A DNA stretch of 64,000 nucleotides from G963701675 sp963701675 (GCA_963701675.1 OY969623.1:8370001-8434000), one strand, 5' to 3'; positions 27,073 through 36,547 are shown, counted from the stretch's first letter. Notes: a model not told the origin generated them from the sequence alone. Translations and numbers: made by a program.

Positions 27073-27503
27073 GGCGACCTCTCGTCAGCGGGAGGCAGAT
27101 GTTCGGGCACGAGAAAAACGGCTCGGATGACGTTGCCATCAGATTCCGCGTTCACCGAGTCACTGACCGGCACATCGAAAACGGCGGTACCGGGTATCAA
27201 CGCCGATTCTGGTTTGGGTTCCGTCCATTCGTTTCCGACTCGCCAGACATGCCACCCGATTCCAACGACGATCGCAACGAGGAGCGAAGCGGCGATTATC
27301 GAATAGCGGCGGTCTCGAAGTGCAGGAGCGGCCGGGCGCTGGGACTTCTGCGATAGAATTCTCGGCGTGGAAAGGTCACAATCGATCGGGGCACACGATG
27401 GCGATTGCGGCATCGTGAAAAACGGCACGCGCAACAAAATGGGCAGTGGCGTTTGTTTGTCGCCGACCGGTGAATCTGTCGGTGACGTGCTAATCGGGAC
27501 CAT
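27069..27503 (-). CDS. Single-span membrane protein coupled to the ATPase gene
   Basis: 144 residues: a Pro/Ser-rich cytoplasmic part of about 70 residues, one membrane span (SIIAASLLVAIVVGIGWHVW) and a ~60-residue outer part. GAGGGGGA lies before the ATG at 27503; the ATG eight codons upstream lacks a ribosome site. It overlaps the ATPase gene by 4 bp. The layout recalls split Wzc-like systems, one protein giving the membrane part and another the ATPase, but no Wzz motif is visible; function is inferred from context only. Confidence 0.6.
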   Translation of the reverse strand: MVPISTSPTDSPVGDKQTPLPILLRVPFFTMPQSPSCAPIDCDLSTPRILSQKSQRPAAPALRDRRYSIIAASLLVAIVVGIGWHVWRVGNEWTEPKPESALIPGTAVFDVPVSDSVNAESDGNVIRAVFLVPEHLPPADERSP

Positions 27504-27615
27504 GTCCGCGTCCCCCTCAAGAAACATGTGTTAGATTTGCGCGATCAATCCGCTAGATAACGTTGGGGGTAACTCCGCAGCAAGTCCAAGTTTGTTCCGA
27601 ATCATGGAACCGCAC

Positions 27616-27699
27616 TTGACCTACCTTCGCCAGCTTCCCGAATATAATGGGAGTCCCGGAATGGTGTTAGTGTTTACGCCCGTGCTGCCCTTCCGGGAC
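27616..27699 (+). promoter_or_regulatory. Possible promoter and structured leader of metH
   Basis: A TATAAT box at 27643-27648 has TTGACC at 27616-27621, but the 21-bp spacing is longer than ideal. Downstream, GTCCCGGAA (27653-27661) pairs perfectly with TTCCGGGAC (27691-27699), leaving a 29-nt loop, and ~50 more untranslated bases precede the metH ATG. No cobalamin-riboswitch B12 box or SAM-riboswitch core could be found. A cis-regulatory leader is possible but unproven. Confidence 0.35.
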
Positions 27700-27749
27700 G
27701 CCGCACAGGTGGGGAGACGCCCGATCGCAAAAGGATTCTTGACATAGAT

Positions 27750-30700
27750 ATGCTTAGAACTGCACGCATCAGTACACGCGATCTTCTCGAGGAACTTCTA
27801 ACTGAACGCATCCTCGTTCTCGACGGTTCCATGGGCGCGTTGATCTATTCACGCGAACCTTCCGAGGAGTTTTATCGGGGCAAACGCTTTCGCAACCACC
27901 CGGTCTCCGTCAAGAATTGCACAGAGGTAATGGTCCTAAGCCAGCCGGAGACGGTTGAAGAGATTCACCGCGCGTACTTGGACGCAGGTGCTGACATTAT
28001 TGAGACCTGCACGTTCAACGGCACCGGCTTGTCGCTGGCCGAGTTCGCCTTGCAGGAACACGTTCTTGAACTGAACCAGCGCGCGGCGGAACTTGCAAGG
28101 CGCGCAGCCGACGACTTCACACGCAAGAACCCCGACAAGCCGCGCTTCGTTGCGGGCAGCATCGGGCCGACAAACAAGCAGTTGTCGCTTGGTGTGCACA
28201 TGGATGACCCGGGCCATCGCGATCTCACATTCGACGAGATGGTCGCCAACTACACTGAGCAGGTTCATGGACTGGTTTCCGGCGGTGTTGACCTTCTGCT
28301 TCCAGAAACTTCCTTCGATACGCTGGTAATGAAGGCGTGCCTGTTCGCGATCGAGAAGTATTTCGTCGATCACAACGTGCGACTTCCGATTATGGTGTCC
28401 GGCACCATTTTCGAAAGCGGCCGGACCCTGTCTGCGCAAACGGTCGAGGCGTTCTGGACTTCGGTGTCGCACGTCGACATGGTATCGGTGGGGCTCAATT
28501 GTGCGGTCGGGGTTGAGATGATGCGGCCGCACATCGAAACCCTTTCCCAGATCACGCGAAAGCCCGTAAGCTGCTATCCCAACGCCGGCATGCCCGACGG
28601 TTTCGGCGGGTTCGCCGGGACCAAGGAAACGATGGCCGCCGCCCTCGGAGAGTTCGCCCGAAATGGTTGGGTGAATATCGTCGGCGGTTGCTGCGGCACG
28701 ACACCGGAATGGCTGCATGCGATCGCCAAGGCCGTCGACGGCGTCTCGCCCCGGCCTTATCCCGATGTTCCCGCGTGGGCTGCCTACAGCGGAACCGAAG
28801 TGCTGACGATCCGCCCCGAAACGAACTTCGTGATGGTCGGCGAGCGCACCAATATTACCGGCTCAAGGAAGTTTGCTCGGCTGATTCAAAGCAGCGATTA
28901 CGAGGCCGCTGTCGCCGTCGCTCGAGAACAGGTTGAAGGCGGCGCCAATATTCTGGATGTCAACATGGACCATGGCCTGATCGACGGCGAAAAGGCCATG
29001 ACGCGGTTCCTCAATTTGATCGCCGCCGAGCCGGAAGTCACCCGGATTCCGATCATGATCGACAGCTCCAAATGGTCGATCATTGAAGCCGGCTTAAAGT
29101 GTGTCCAGGGAAAGGGCATCGTCAATTCGATCAGTCTGAAGGAAGGCGAAGCCAAATTCCTTGAACAGGCTCGCCTCGTTAGGCGGTACGGCGCCGCCGT
29201 CGTCGTCATGGCTTTCGACGAAGAAGGCCAGGCAGTCACCGCAGATCGGAAAGTCGAGATCTGCAAGCGGGCGTTTCGCCTTCTCACGGAAGAGGTCGGC
29301 CTGCAGTCGAGCGACATCATTTTCGATGTGAACATCCTGACCGTCGGAACGGGCATCGAGGAGCACAATAACTACGCCGTTGAGTTTATCGAGGCAGTGC
29401 GTGAGTTGAAGCGCGTTTTCCCGGAATCGAAAACCTCGGGCGGCGTCAGCAACGTCTCCTTTTCGTTCCGTGGTAACGATGTTGTGCGCGAGGCGATGAA
29501 TGCGGCGTTTCTTTACCACGCCATCAAGGCCGGGCTCGACATGGGCATTGTCAATGCCGGCCAATTGCAGGTCTATGAAGAAATCCCGAAGGACCTGCTC
29601 GAACATGTGGAAGACGTACTGCTGAACCGCCGGCCGGACGCCACTGACCGGCTAACGGCATTCGCCGAATCCGTGAAGAACCGGGGTCAGGGGTCGGGGG
29701 TCAGGGGTCAGAATGAGTGGCGTCAGGCGCCCGTGGAGGAACGGTTGAAGCATGCGCTCGTCGCGGGAATCGCTGACTTTATCGACCAAGATGTCGAAGA
29801 AGCGCGGCAAAAATTCGAAAGGCCCTTGCACATCATTGAAGGGCCGCTCATGGCCGGTATGAACGTTGTCGGCGACCTCTTTGGCGCCGGCAAGATGTTT
29901 CTGCCGCAAGTGGTGAAAAGCGCCCGTGTCATGAAGAAGGCAGTGGCCTATTTGCAGCCGTTCATGGAGGCCGAGAAACTGGCCGGCGGCCATGATTCGA
30001 ATGCAAGGAAGTCTCGCGGTCGAATCGTCATGGCAACGGTGAGAGGAGATGTCCATGACATCGGCAAAAACATTGTCGGCGTCGTGCTCGGTTGCAACGA
30101 TTTCGAAGTGATCGACCTGGGCGTTATGGTGCCGTGCGAACGAATCCTCAAGGTCGCACGTGAACAAGCCGCCGACATGATTGGACTTTCGGGTTTGATT
30201 ACTCCGTCGCTGGATGAGATGGTTCATGTCGCACGAGAGATGGAGCGCGAGTCGTTTCAGATTCCGCTTCTCATCGGCGGCGCCACCACGAGCGCCAAGC
30301 ACACCGCCGTCAAAATCGCACCTGCTTTCAAGCAAACCGTCATTCACGTGAAGGACGCTTCACGCTGCGTCGGCGTTGTCGAAAAGCTGATCAATCCAAA
30401 ACAGAAACCGGAACTCGACCGCCAGAACCGCGTCATCCAGGCACAACAGCGCGAGGCTATGACTCAGCGCCGCCAACGAAAGCTCGTTCCCTATAGCGAA
30501 GCGCGAGAGCGCCGTTTTCGAATCGATTGGGCCAGCACCACGGTTTCACGGCCAGAGTTCATCGGCAGCCGTTCCCTCCGCGATTTCCCGATTGCCGATG
30601 TGATTCCGTACATCGATTGGTCGCCGTTTTTCATGGCGTGGGAGCTTCGCGGAAAGTACCCGATGATTCTGGAAGACAAGGAGGTTGGCGCCGAAGCACG

Positions 30701-31463
30701 TAAGCTGTTCGAAGACGCCCGCAGACTTCTCGAGCAGATTGTTGCCAACGGTTGGCTCACGTCGAATGGAGTATACGGTTTCTTCCCGGCGAATTCGGAC
30801 GGCGACGACATTGTGGTCTTCGCGGATGAGCAACGAACCGAGGAACGATGTCGCTTTCCGATGCTCAGGCAACAATGGGAGCGTGAAGGCCAGTCGAAAT
30901 TCCGTTCACTGGCCGACTACATTGCACCCAGGGAGACCGGCATCGCGGATCACATCGGTGCATTTGCGGTGACCGCCGGCAGCGGAACCGAGAACCTGGT
31001 AAAACGTTTCAAGACCGATCATGACGACTACAACGCGATCATGGCCGAGGCGCTGGCGGACCGTCTGGCCGAAGCATTCGCTGAAATGTTGCACGAACGC
31101 GTCCGCCACGAGTGGGGCCACGGCCGAAATGAGAACCTCTCTAAGGCGGAGCTAATCGACGAGAAGTACTGCGGCATCCGACCCGCCGCCGGCTACCCCT
31201 CGTGCCCCGACCATACCGAGAAAGGCACGCTATGGAAGCTACTGGATGTTGAAAACGAGGCCGGTATTCGCCTAACAGAGAGCTATGCCATGTGGCCCGC
31301 CGCGTCGGTGAGCGGACTGTACTTCAGCCATCCTCGAGCGACGTATTTCGCCGTCGACTTAATCACGAAAGACCAAGTTGAATCGTACGCCGCCCGCAAA
31401 GGCCTCACGCTGCGCGAAGTCGAACGCTGGCTGGCGCCGAATCTGGCATATGACGTTGACTAG
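27750..31463 (+). CDS. metH: Cobalamin-dependent methionine synthase
   Basis: Transfers methyl from 5-methyltetrahydrofolate via B12 to homocysteine. The 1237-residue protein has all four modules in order: homocysteine/zinc domain (1-330, with Cys pair in NIVGGCCGTTPEW near residue 315 and an earlier Cys in SVGLNCAVG), pterin-binding domain (about 360-620, GERTNITGSRKFA), B12 cap and Rossmann domain (650-890, with the cobalt His in GDVHDIGKNIVG) and the AdoMet reactivation domain (910-1237, RPAAGYPSCPDHTEK). Between the pterin and B12 parts is an inserted Gly/Arg-rich linker coded by a 7-mer repeat. The stop overlaps the convergent YkgJ gene by 4 bp. Confidence 0.95.
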   Translation: MLRTARISTRDLLEELLTERILVLDGSMGALIYSREPSEEFYRGKRFRNHPVSVKNCTEVMVLSQPETVEEIHRAYLDAGADIIETCTFNGTGLSLAEFALQEHVLELNQRAAELARRAADDFTRKNPDKPRFVAGSIGPTNKQLSLGVHMDDPGHRDLTFDEMVANYTEQVHGLVSGGVDLLLPETSFDTLVMKACLFAIEKYFVDHNVRLPIMVSGTIFESGRTLSAQTVEAFWTSVSHVDMVSVGLNCAVGVEMMRPHIETLSQITRKPVSCYPNAGMPDGFGGFAGTKETMAAALGEFARNGWVNIVGGCCGTTPEWLHAIAKAVDGVSPRPYPDVPAWAAYSGTEVLTIRPETNFVMVGERTNITGSRKFARLIQSSDYEAAVAVAREQVEGGANILDVNMDHGLIDGEKAMTRFLNLIAAEPEVTRIPIMIDSSKWSIIEAGLKCVQGKGIVNSISLKEGEAKFLEQARLVRRYGAAVVVMAFDEEGQAVTADRKVEICKRAFRLLTEEVGLQSSDIIFDVNILTVGTGIEEHNNYAVEFIEAVRELKRVFPESKTSGGVSNVSFSFRGNDVVREAMNAAFLYHAIKAGLDMGIVNAGQLQVYEEIPKDLLEHVEDVLLNRRPDATDRLTAFAESVKNRGQGSGVRGQNEWRQAPVEERLKHALVAGIADFIDQDVEEARQKFERPLHIIEGPLMAGMNVVGDLFGAGKMFLPQVVKSARVMKKAVAYLQPFMEAEKLAGGHDSNARKSRGRIVMATVRGDVHDIGKNIVGVVLGCNDFEVIDLGVMVPCERILKVAREQAADMIGLSGLITPSLDEMVHVAREMERESFQIPLLIGGATTSAKHTAVKIAPAFKQTVIHVKDASRCVGVVEKLINPKQKPELDRQNRVIQAQQREAMTQRRQRKLVPYSEARERRFRIDWASTTVSRPEFIGSRSLRDFPIADVIPYIDWSPFFMAWELRGKYPMILEDKEVGAEARKLFEDARRLLEQIVANGWLTSNGVYGFFPANSDGDDIVVFADEQRTEERCRFPMLRQQWEREGQSKFRSLADYIAPRETGIADHIGAFAVTAGSGTENLVKRFKTDHDDYNAIMAEALADRLAEAFAEMLHERVRHEWGHGRNENLSKAELIDEKYCGIRPAAGYPSCPDHTEKGTLWKLLDVENEAGIRLTESYAMWPAASVSGLYFSHPRATYFAVDLITKDQVESYAARKGLTLREVERWLAPNLAYDVD
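29684..29711 (+). repeat. Four tandem 7-mers inside metH
   Basis: GGGTCAG, GGGTCGG, GGGTCAG, GGGTCAG in tandem. The array lies in the linker between the pterin and B12 modules and codes for RGQGSGVRGQ. Since 28 is not a multiple of three, its arrival must have been accompanied by other changes that kept the frame. Confidence 0.8.
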
Positions 31464-32089
31464 GCATCGGGCTCGCCGACAGCACGCGGTGCAGAAGACT
31501 GCTTCGCTCTCATCCGCGCCTCGTACTCCGCGTCGAACCGTGCCGCCAGGGCCATTTCGGCTTGGCAAGAATCAGCGGCCTTCACCGTCGTGTTGGCTGG
31601 GTTCAAGCAGAAAAGGTCCCATTTCTCTTTCTTGAAGCCGCTCTGACGGAAGTACCAACGATCGTGCTCGTCCATGTCCAGCGGGAAAAGTGCACACGCC
31701 GCGGGCTTGTAACGGTACTTGTCGCCCTCCGCCTCGCCGAGCCGGTGCAGCACGCAACCGTTGTTGAAAAAAACACACCAACCGCTGACCACTCGGCCCG
31801 TCGGCAAACCGATGCGCCGGCGGCCGCTGCGGTAACCCTCTTTCTCGACCACCCGACGAGCCTGTGGCGTTAACCCGGGAAGAATCTTGTGCAGATTGGC
31901 ATCCAAACGCTCAATCTCTTCGGGATAGAGCACTGGCCGGCCGTTCTTGCAGCAGAGTCCGTCGCAGCCTCGGCCGAACGTGCACTCGAATGTCGCCTGG
32001 GCGAGGTTAAGAACGGGAAGTGGGACTGCCATTCGATCGTTTTTGCTTAGAGTGACACGAGCCTGTGCCGGGTAAGCAGCGCTCGTCAT
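31460..32089 (-). CDS. YkgJ-type cysteine-cluster protein
   Basis: 209 residues with the metal-binding-type pattern CTFGRGCDGLCCKNG near the N-terminus, then CVFFNNGCVLH, ACALFPLD and a late Cys in LFCLNPAN, as in YkgJ/DUF3109 proteins that are thought to bind iron-sulfur or zinc. Function of the family is not established. It is downstream of the ATP-grasp operon by 57 bp and in the same direction, so it may be its last gene. Start codon uncertain (ATG 32089 or ATG 32032). Confidence 0.75.
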   Translation of the reverse strand: MTSAAYPAQARVTLSKNDRMAVPLPVLNLAQATFECTFGRGCDGLCCKNGRPVLYPEEIERLDANLHKILPGLTPQARRVVEKEGYRSGRRRIGLPTGRVVSGWCVFFNNGCVLHRLGEAEGDKYRYKPAACALFPLDMDEHDRWYFRQSGFKKEKWDLFCLNPANTTVKAADSCQAEMALAARFDAEYEARMRAKQSSAPRAVGEPDA

Positions 32090-32146
32090 CTCATCCTAAC
32101 CGTGATAGATGCCTCTCGTGAAGTGATCTTCGTCCACAAGGCGAGG

Positions 32147-33202
32147 TTAAGTCATCCGCGCGGCCGTCACTTCCGGAACACCGGAACGCACGGCAACGGA
32201 TCGCTCGAGGGTGCGCCAAACGAGATCGATGCAGAATTGCGACAGCGTCGTCCCGGAAGTTTCCAGTGCCCGAGCTAAGCCGGCCGAGGGGCTGATGTCG
32301 GGATTGGGATTTACCTCCAGAATGAACGGGCGGCCGGGATGACGAACGCGGAAATCTACACGAGTGTAATCGCGACAACCCAGTAACCGGTAGGCGCGAA
32401 CCGCCAGCGCCGTCAGCCGTTCGGCAAGCTTTGGAGAAATATCGGCGGGGTGGCGAGCCGGAGTCGCTTCATAATCGCGGGAACCCGGCTTCCATTTCGC
32501 GTCGTAGGTGACAATCGGCCAGTAATCGCGGCTCGAATCCGTGAAAGCAATCTCGGAAATCGGTAGTGCTCGCAGTTCCGGGTCCTCAATCAATGCGACG
32601 TTGAACTCGCGGCCCGGGATGTATTCCTCCACTAAGACCGGACCATAAGTCCTAAGCATCGAGTCGACACGTTCGGAAAGCTGGAGCTGGCTGGTGACGA
32701 CGCTTCCTTGGTCGAGGCCGACGCTGGCGTCGTCCTCCGCCGGTTTGACGATAACGGGCCATTCAAGCGTGTTTTCGGGAACCGGGAGCGAATCCACGAC
32801 GAAAAAGTCGGGTGTCGGCAGGCCCTCGGCCATTAACAGCCGTTTGGTCAGCGGTTTGTTGCGCGCGAGGCATAATGACTGGAAAGGGCACCCCGTGAAC
32901 GGAATCTCGAGCCACTGCAGCATTCCGGCAACGTATGCCTCGGTGTCGCCTTTGTCCGATACGCCTTCGAACAGGTTGAAAATGACATCGGGTCGATACT
33001 TCCGTAGCCCGTCAAGTAGTGCCTGCGGCAGCGTGCTGATTCCGAGGTCGGAAACGGCGAAACCACCGTCGACGAGAAATTGGCGAATGGCCGCGACCGA
33101 TTCGAGAATCTCGTGTTCCGAATCGGCATCGGGATGATCGGTTGGCAGGACCGGTTCGTTGTAGAGGACAAGCACGCGGGGTTGCTTGGTTTTCTTCCTC
33201 AT
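32147..33202 (-). CDS. ATP-grasp ligase (D-Ala-D-Ala ligase-like), second copy
   Basis: 351 residues. ATP-grasp enzymes join a carboxylate to an amine through an acyl phosphate. Visible features: N-terminal VLVLYNEP, the central FNLFEGVSD, lysines in WPVIVKPAEDDASVGLD, VLVEEYIPGREFNV and the metal-binding end RVDFRVRHPGRPFILEVNPNPDIS. The ATG at 33202 overlaps the stop of the upstream ATP-grasp gene as ATGA. Substrates are unknown; an order of two successive ligations after KamA is inferred. Not a replacement for Ddl, since both copies diverge from it. Confidence 0.85.
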   Translation of the reverse strand: MRKKTKQPRVLVLYNEPVLPTDHPDADSEHEILESVAAIRQFLVDGGFAVSDLGISTLPQALLDGLRKYRPDVIFNLFEGVSDKGDTEAYVAGMLQWLEIPFTGCPFQSLCLARNKPLTKRLLMAEGLPTPDFFVVDSLPVPENTLEWPVIVKPAEDDASVGLDQGSVVTSQLQLSERVDSMLRTYGPVLVEEYIPGREFNVALIEDPELRALPISEIAFTDSSRDYWPIVTYDAKWKPGSRDYEATPARHPADISPKLAERLTALAVRAYRLLGCRDYTRVDFRVRHPGRPFILEVNPNPDISPSAGLARALETSGTTLSQFCIDLVWRTLERSVAVRSGVPEVTAARMT

Positions 33203-34269
33203 GATGAAGTGGAGAGATTTAGATGAGGTTCGAAGGCACACCGCTCCAATGCGGCCTGCAAGATACTGTGAATGAGCTGGCGATAATTCCATTCGCGAAG
33301 TGACGCCATGATAACGAGGTCGCTCGATTCCGGATTGAGCCCAGGCAGCGGATTGACCTCGAGAAAGTAGGGCACGCCGTTTCGAAGCCTAAAATCAATG
33401 CGGGCGACATCACGACAGCCTAGTGCGTGATAACAGCGCAGCGCAGCTTGTTCGACCGATTGAATCACCGACGGGGGAAGTTTCGGCGGGCAATCGTAGT
33501 GGACTTGGCGGCGAAAGTCGCGTTTGACCTCGAGACTGTAGACGAATCGCTCCGTAGGCGTTCGAGGCGCCACGCTCATCACGCCCAGAATCTTGGGTGG
33601 GTTGTTACCGATAATGCCGACGGTAAGTTCATCGCCGTTGATAAACTCCTCGACCAGTACGGGTTGTTCGTAATCTTGTGACAGCCGTTGCACGGTCGAC
33701 GCCAGCTCGTCCTTTTCATCGACGATGCAGGTGCCGCGGATTCCCTTGCTCGAACCTTCCCAAGCCGGTTTGATGATGACGGGGAATTCCATGCCATGAA
33801 CGGCACGCCCGATGTCGGCGACACTCAGCGAGGTCTTATCATCACTAATCACCGCGCCGCGCGGAATGACAACACCGGCGGCAGCGACAAGCGTCTTGGC
33901 GCAATTCTTGTCTAAGGTAACGGCAAGCGTAAGCGGATCTGAACCGGAATAAGGAATACTTAACATCTCCAATACAGCCGGCACGCGCGCTTCTCGGGAT
34001 CGGGCGACGCCGTGTCCTTCGGCCATGTTAAAGACGAAGTCGGGTGGATCCTCCAGTAGACGCTCCAGGAGTTGACGGCCGTCACCCAGTTTGATGGGCT
34101 CGTGGCCGAGTTCTTCGATGGCCGCGGCAAGGTTGTCGATGGTTACCGGGCTGTCGAACTCCTCATGCAGGTCGTCAGGTCCATCCGACTCCTCCCCCCA
34201 TCCCGCCGTCCCTGAACAGGATATAGGGGGAGAGTCGGACTTGAGGTCATAGGTGATTCCGATCCTCAT
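33199..34269 (-). CDS. ATP-grasp ligase (D-Ala-D-Ala ligase-like), first copy
   Basis: 356 residues with ddl-like organisation: RIGITYDLK, FNMAEGHG, YSGSDPLTLAVTLDK, FPVIIKPAWEGSSKGI, VLVEEFINGDELTVGI and the terminal RIDFRLRNGVPYFLEVNPLPGLNP, which holds the Mg-binding Glu and Asn. The ATG at 34269 overlaps the kamA stop (ATGA), implying translational coupling. It shares the fold but only modest similarity with its neighbour, so the two probably act on different substrates. Confidence 0.88.
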   Translation of the reverse strand: MRIGITYDLKSDSPPISCSGTAGWGEESDGPDDLHEEFDSPVTIDNLAAAIEELGHEPIKLGDGRQLLERLLEDPPDFVFNMAEGHGVARSREARVPAVLEMLSIPYSGSDPLTLAVTLDKNCAKTLVAAAGVVIPRGAVISDDKTSLSVADIGRAVHGMEFPVIIKPAWEGSSKGIRGTCIVDEKDELASTVQRLSQDYEQPVLVEEFINGDELTVGIIGNNPPKILGVMSVAPRTPTERFVYSLEVKRDFRRQVHYDCPPKLPPSVIQSVEQAALRCYHALGCRDVARIDFRLRNGVPYFLEVNPLPGLNPESSDLVIMASLREWNYRQLIHSILQAALERCAFEPHLNLSTSS

Positions 34270-35702
34270 CCGCGACACGCTCCTCCGTGTGCACCGACGA
34301 GTTCGGCGTCCCCATCATCGCTGCCGCAACCTCCAAAGTTGGAGCCGTTGGAATCGTGGGGCTCCTCGACTTCCACTGGGAGCGGCAGCCGTTTTCGCCT
34401 GCGTTTCATGCGCTCATTGTTCTCGGGGATTAACGCGGATTTAGTGCCTTGAAGCAATGAGCTGACGCCGCGTGTTTCCGTCGGAACGGCGGTAAGGGGC
34501 TTATCCTCCGCCTGATAGCGGACGAGCATGCCTTCAAAGTTCCGCAGAATCACCGCATCGTCCGAGGCGGACACGAGGTAGTTGGGCATGAGCGGAATCT
34601 TGCCGCCGCCGTGTGGGCTGTCCACGACGTACGTCGGGATCCCCAGCCCCGACATGTGGCCACGAAGACCTTCCATTATTTCCAGGCCTTTCCACACCGA
34701 GGTGCGGAAATGCCCGGCGCCGATCACCGGATCACAGTGGAACAGGTAATACGGGCGGACTTTGATGCGCAGCAGGGCGCGCATGAGCTGGCGCATCGCG
34801 TCCAGCGAATCGTTCACGCCCTTCATGAGCACCGTATGGTTATTGACCGGCATTCCCGCGCGAAGGAGCGCCTTGCAAACCTTGGCCGCTTCTGGAGTTA
34901 CTTCACGGGCGTGGTTGAAATGCGTCTGAATCCAGACCTTGTCGGCCGAGGCCAAGAGCTTGATCAATTCCCGGTCGTAGAGCTTTTGCGGCAGCGTTAC
35001 AGGGACTCGAGTGCCGATGCGGATGACATCGACGTGCGGAATCGCCGCCAAACTGTCCAGGAAGAACCGCAGTTTCGCGAACGGCAACGTTAGGGGGTCG
35101 CCGCCACTCACGATGACATCCCGGATTTCCGAGTGCTCTCGAACGTAATCGACCATCCGTTCGTCGTTGTGGCTAACCGCGTCCCATCCGCCTCGCACCA
35201 TGGTGGCCCGTTTCCGCGTGCAGAACCGGCAGTACATGGTGCAGATGTGCGTCGTAACCAGCAGCGCGCGGTCGGGGTAACGATGCGTCAGGCCCGGAAC
35301 CGGCGAGTCCTTGTCTTCCTCCAACGGATCTTCCAACTCGTATCCCGAATCGTTGCGCATTTCCAACGGGGACGTTACCGACTGGAGACGAATCGGATCA
35401 TTAGGATCGTCGGGATTGATCAGGGAGAAGTAGTACGGTGGGATCGCGAGCTTGTAATGGGCTTCTAGCGAACCAATCGCTTCTAACTCCTCAGGTGTGA
35501 AAGAAAGGAGTTCCCTTAGCTGCCGGACCGAACGGATGGCGTTTTGTGATTGCCAGCGCCAATCATTCCATTGGGAGTCCGGCACCTTCCGCCAGAGCAA
35601 GTGGCGGCGGGGTTTACCGGGAGGTTCTTCTTCTTCGGTCCCAATTTTGGACCGCCGGAGAGACCGTGCGTGAAGCCCGGTTCGCTCTTCGGTTTCGTTC
35701 AT
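34266..35702 (-). CDS. kamA: KamA-family radical SAM aminomutase (lysine 2,3-aminomutase-like)
   Basis: 478 residues. The [4Fe-4S] motif CTMYCRFC (C-x3-C-x2-C) binds S-adenosylmethionine, and VVDSPHGGGK supplies the PLP-binding Lys (the family normally has PGGGGK). Typical segments ISGGDPL-like (VSGGDPLTLP), TRVPVTLP, HFNHAREVTPEA and NHTVLMKGVND are present. Members convert L-lysine, or related amino acids, to the beta form, using a substrate radical. GGAGGT precedes the ATG at 35702. The first gene of kamA-ATP-grasp-ATP-grasp; the likely product is a beta-amino acid that the ligases use. Confidence 0.9.
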   Translation of the reverse strand: MNETEERTGLHARSLRRSKIGTEEEEPPGKPRRHLLWRKVPDSQWNDWRWQSQNAIRSVRQLRELLSFTPEELEAIGSLEAHYKLAIPPYYFSLINPDDPNDPIRLQSVTSPLEMRNDSGYELEDPLEEDKDSPVPGLTHRYPDRALLVTTHICTMYCRFCTRKRATMVRGGWDAVSHNDERMVDYVREHSEIRDVIVSGGDPLTLPFAKLRFFLDSLAAIPHVDVIRIGTRVPVTLPQKLYDRELIKLLASADKVWIQTHFNHAREVTPEAAKVCKALLRAGMPVNNHTVLMKGVNDSLDAMRQLMRALLRIKVRPYYLFHCDPVIGAGHFRTSVWKGLEIMEGLRGHMSGLGIPTYVVDSPHGGGKIPLMPNYLVSASDDAVILRNFEGMLVRYQAEDKPLTAVPTETRGVSSLLQGTKSALIPENNERMKRRRKRLPLPVEVEEPHDSNGSNFGGCGSDDGDAELVGAHGGACRG

Positions 35703-36316
35703 CGCGAGGGGTACCTCCACAAGACAGCGATATCAAGTACCTCGATCAGCTCATCCATGCGCGGGGCAAGCGGTTTCAGCTGAAGGAGATACGACACATA
35801 TTGTCGGAATCGTAGCGTCATGTTGACAAAATGCAAGGTCTAACAAGACCAAATCGGAGTTTTGTTGAAAAATTTTTTGCATGAAGCACACCTCGTTCAC
35901 CGAGACGTGCGCTCACGATGACGACGAGAGCGCTCGATGATCTGACTCTCGACACGCATTTTCAGAACGAGGCACCACTCCGCCAACCAGTGGAGGCGTC
36001 TGTCGCCAATTTGCCCGGCTCGACTTTATATGGCACATCGCGCGGTTGAAATATGACGCTCGTGTACGCCGGGTGACACAAGGCACACCGCAAATGCGGG
36101 AATTCTGCGAGTTCTCGGCCGGGTTTACCTTGACAAGCAGAATCGCCAAAAGGCAGCACGGGTAGGTGTCACCGTTTCTTTCTGCTTCTGGTTTTTTTGG
36201 GCGGCACGTACGCTCAGCGCAAGGGCGAGCCGGTCGAACTTGGAGAAAGAACTGCTCCACTGCTGGCGCGGATTGGTTTTTTCCCAGATGACTCCCCAGC
36301 TCGCTATGATGTCGTT
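35703..36316. other. Intergenic stretch between kamA and a small pair of genes
   Basis: No convincing gene. At 35836-35848 GGTCT-AACA-AGACC forms a small hairpin near T-rich runs (about 35860-35880), which may be a terminator or part of a kamA leader. A short minus-strand frame (35962-36159) with two Cys pairs in CALCHP has no start signal and looks incidental. Confidence 0.4.
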
Positions 36317-36547
36317 ATGAACGATCGCGAACGCAAAGAACGGGAAGGGATTGCGGCAGAGGTGGCATTCGCCGCCGAGCTCACGGATGCCGACCGGGTT
36401 CGCATTCTCCGGGATCTGCTCCGCACTGCGGACGCTATCCGCAGATCGAAGTCGGCCGACGAACTCCGACAGGACGAAGAGGTTCGCCGGCTTCTCGGAG
36501 AACCTGGCCGTCTGCGCTATGTCGAGCTTTGTGAAAGGCTTGGATGA
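36317..36547 (+). CDS. Small helical protein before an AbiEii-like nucleotidyltransferase
   Basis: 76 residues, highly charged and alpha-helical, with the segment AAELTDADRVRILRDLLRTADAIRRSKSADE. The stop codon overlaps the start of the next gene (ATGA at 36544-36547). Toxin-antitoxin systems of the AbiEii type have a small regulatory partner upstream, but no clear helix-turn-helix is visible here, so the assignment rests on position only. A longer in-frame start at 36197 adds a segment without coding character. Confidence 0.5.
   Translation: MNDRERKEREGIAAEVAFAAELTDADRVRILRDLLRTADAIRRSKSADELRQDEEVRRLLGEPGRLRYVELCERLG

Noticed and set aside
27540..27749. Cobalamin or SAM riboswitch before metH
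   Set aside because: No B12-box or SAM core motif could be found; only a generic hairpin remains.
35962..36159. 65-aa Cys-containing frame upstream of kamA
   Set aside because: No start context; CALCHP is short and could be chance; no neighbour suggests a role.
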